From contig DJFY01000014.1 of the NCBI GenBank assembly GCA_002431545.1, positions 22,223 to 28,013 of the forward strand: 5,791 nucleotides of DNA. The letters are read 5' to 3'. The stretch comes from Cellvibrionales bacterium UBA5860. GTDB lineage: Bacteria; Pseudomonadota; Gammaproteobacteria; Pseudomonadales; Porticoccaceae. Numbering within the stretch: position 1 is the stretch's first letter; every line of letters starts with the position of its first letter. Shown one piece after another: positions 4,776 to 5,791 of the stretch. The translations under genes and the position numbers were made by a program. The notes beneath the pieces were generated by a model. The model worked only from the letters and a program-made list of their open reading frames with translations. It had not been told where the DNA came from and made no database searches.

Positions 4776-5791
4776 ATGAGTTCGACCAATGCCAACTACC
4801 CTGAAATCCGAGAAGCGGTGGCCAAGCTGTGTGCCAAGTATCCTGGCGAATACTGGCGCGCTCTGGACGACACGGCCACCTATCCCACCGAATTCGTGCG
4901 GGCGCTTACGGAGGCGGGATTTCTTTCGGTGCTCATCCCCGAGGCCTACGGCGGTGCCGGATTGCCGATAGAGGCGGGTTGTGCGGTCCTCGAAGAAATC
5001 CAGCGCAGCGGCTGTAACGGCAGTGCCTGCCACGCCCAGATGTACACCATGGGGACGCTGCTCAAGCATGGCAATGAGGACCAGAAAAATCGCTATTTGC
5101 CGGGCATTGCCGCTGGAGAGCTGAGGCTGCAGGCCTTCGGTGTTACCGAACCGACCAGTGGTACTGACACCACGCGTATTCGCACCCGGGCTGAACGCGA
5201 TGGCGATCACTACGTCATCAACGGGCAGAAAGTCTTTATCTCGCGCACTGAGCATTCCGACCTGATGATTCTGCTGGCGCGGACCACTCCCAGGGAGGAC
5301 TGCAAAAAGCCCTCCGACGGTATGTCTGTTTTTATTGTCGACATGCGCGAGGCAGTGGGTAACGGCCTTACCATCAACCCACTCAAGACCATGATCAACC
5401 ACTCGACGACCGAGTTGTTCTTCGACAACCTGCGTGTCCCGGTGGAAAACCGCATTGGCGAGGAAGGCAAAGGGTTTAAATACATCCTCTCGAGCATGAA
5501 TGCCGAGCGTATCCTGATCGCGTCTGAGTGTATTGGCGATGCGCGCTTTTTTGTCGAGCGCGCCAGTGCCTATGCCTGCGAACGGGAGGTTTTTGGTCGC
5601 CCGATCGGGCAGAACCAGGGCATTCAGTTCCCGATCGCCCGTGCTTATATCGAAATGGAGGCAGCGGCTTTGATGGTGCTGAACGCGGCGCGTATGTTTG
5701 ATGCCGGCGAGCCCTGTGGCTCAGAAGCCAACATGTGCAAGCTGGTGGCCTCGGAAGCCGCCTGGCACGCGGCCGATACCTGCCTGCAAAC
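4776..5791 (+). CDS. Acyl-CoA dehydrogenase, standard-length type (3' truncated by window edge)
   Basis: The frame opened by ATG 4776 runs without a stop to the window end, giving 338 residues of a protein usually about 380-390 long. So roughly the last 45-50 residues are missing. It begins MSSTNANYPEIREAVAKLC; a GGGG (4767-4770) serves as a modest ribosome site. Features are IPEAYGGAGLP in the N-terminal helical domain, the flavin motif QAFGVTEPTSGTD (Glu125, Asp131), INGQKVFIS, FFDNLRVPVENRIGEEGKGF, and the helix MNAERILIASECIGDARFF. Then comes EREVFGRPIGQNQGIQFPIA (Arg270 in the conserved R-x-x-F-G). Glu244 in NAERILIA aligns with the catalytic base of isovaleryl-CoA and long-chain acyl-CoA dehydrogenases. 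That suggests a branched, unsaturated or otherwise unusual acyl-CoA, but the substrate is not determinable here. It is only distantly similar to the upstream dehydrogenase and likely has its own promoter. Confidence 0.92.
   Translation, partial: MSSTNANYPEIREAVAKLCAKYPGEYWRALDDTATYPTEFVRALTEAGFLSVLIPEAYGGAGLPIEAGCAVLEEIQRSGCNGSACHAQMYTMGTLLKHGNEDQKNRYLPGIAAGELRLQAFGVTEPTSGTDTTRIRTRAERDGDHYVINGQKVFISRTEHSDLMILLARTTPREDCKKPSDGMSVFIVDMREAVGNGLTINPLKTMINHSTTELFFDNLRVPVENRIGEEGKGFKYILSSMNAERILIASECIGDARFFVERASAYACEREVFGRPIGQNQGIQFPIARAYIEMEAAALMVLNAARMFDAGEPCGSEANMCKLVASEAAWHAADTCLQ

Noticed and set aside
4789..5017. Short + strand open frames inside the second dehydrogenase (4789-4971 and 4829-5017)
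   Set aside because: They are out of frame with the dehydrogenase, whose frame from 4776 carries all the conserved motifs. Neither has a family resemblance.
4446..5402. Open frame of 318 codons on the minus strand opposite the small membrane gene and the second dehydrogenase
   Set aside because: It spans a terminator, a promoter and two genes on the other strand, and its translation has no family resemblance. The + strand frame carries clear acyl-CoA dehydrogenase motifs throughout.

Overview
The window (5,791 bases, moderately GC-rich, all recognisable genes on the + strand) looks like the chromosome of a gammaproteobacterium related to the Pseudomonas/Cellvibrio/Marinobacter side of the class. 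The biotin proteins are close to their E. coli counterparts. The order biotin genes, then a ~600-residue acyl-CoA dehydrogenase and a tiny membrane protein, resembles the P. aeruginosa bioB-bioF-(bioH-bioC)-bioD locus, which as I recall is also followed by acyl-CoA dehydrogenases. That comparison is from memory, not a search.

Biotin block (1-2462). The window opens inside bioB, so only the last 160 codons of biotin synthase are present. A 117-base gap holds a good intrinsic terminator and a second inverted repeat. Next come bioF and bioD, whose stop and start overlap by four bases (GTGA), so they are probably translationally coupled. These three genes cover the late pathway: BioF makes KAPA (8-amino-7-oxononanoate), BioD closes the ureido ring to dethiobiotin, and BioB inserts sulfur. 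The DAPA aminotransferase (bioA) and the pimeloyl-ACP genes (bioC, bioH or a substitute) are not in the window. There is no room for bioH-bioC between bioF and bioD.

Fatty-acid block (2463-5791). A 136-base gap with a perfect extended -10 motif and several short inverted repeats leads into a full-length acyl-CoA dehydrogenase of the large FadE1/DmdC-like type (603 residues). Immediately downstream is a 66-residue single-pass membrane protein resembling DUF3094. A terminator and a sigma70-type promoter are packed into the next gap. They are followed by a second acyl-CoA dehydrogenase of ordinary ~380-residue type, cut off by the window end. The two dehydrogenases belong to different subfamilies and appear to place their catalytic glutamate at different positions, so they are not recent duplicates.

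The gaps are all shorter than 300 bases. I see no tRNA, rRNA, CRISPR, insertion sequence or phage gene. This is mostly housekeeping and catabolic sequence. I found no clearly undescribed system; the points worth a second look concern operon architecture and the contrast between the two dehydrogenases.
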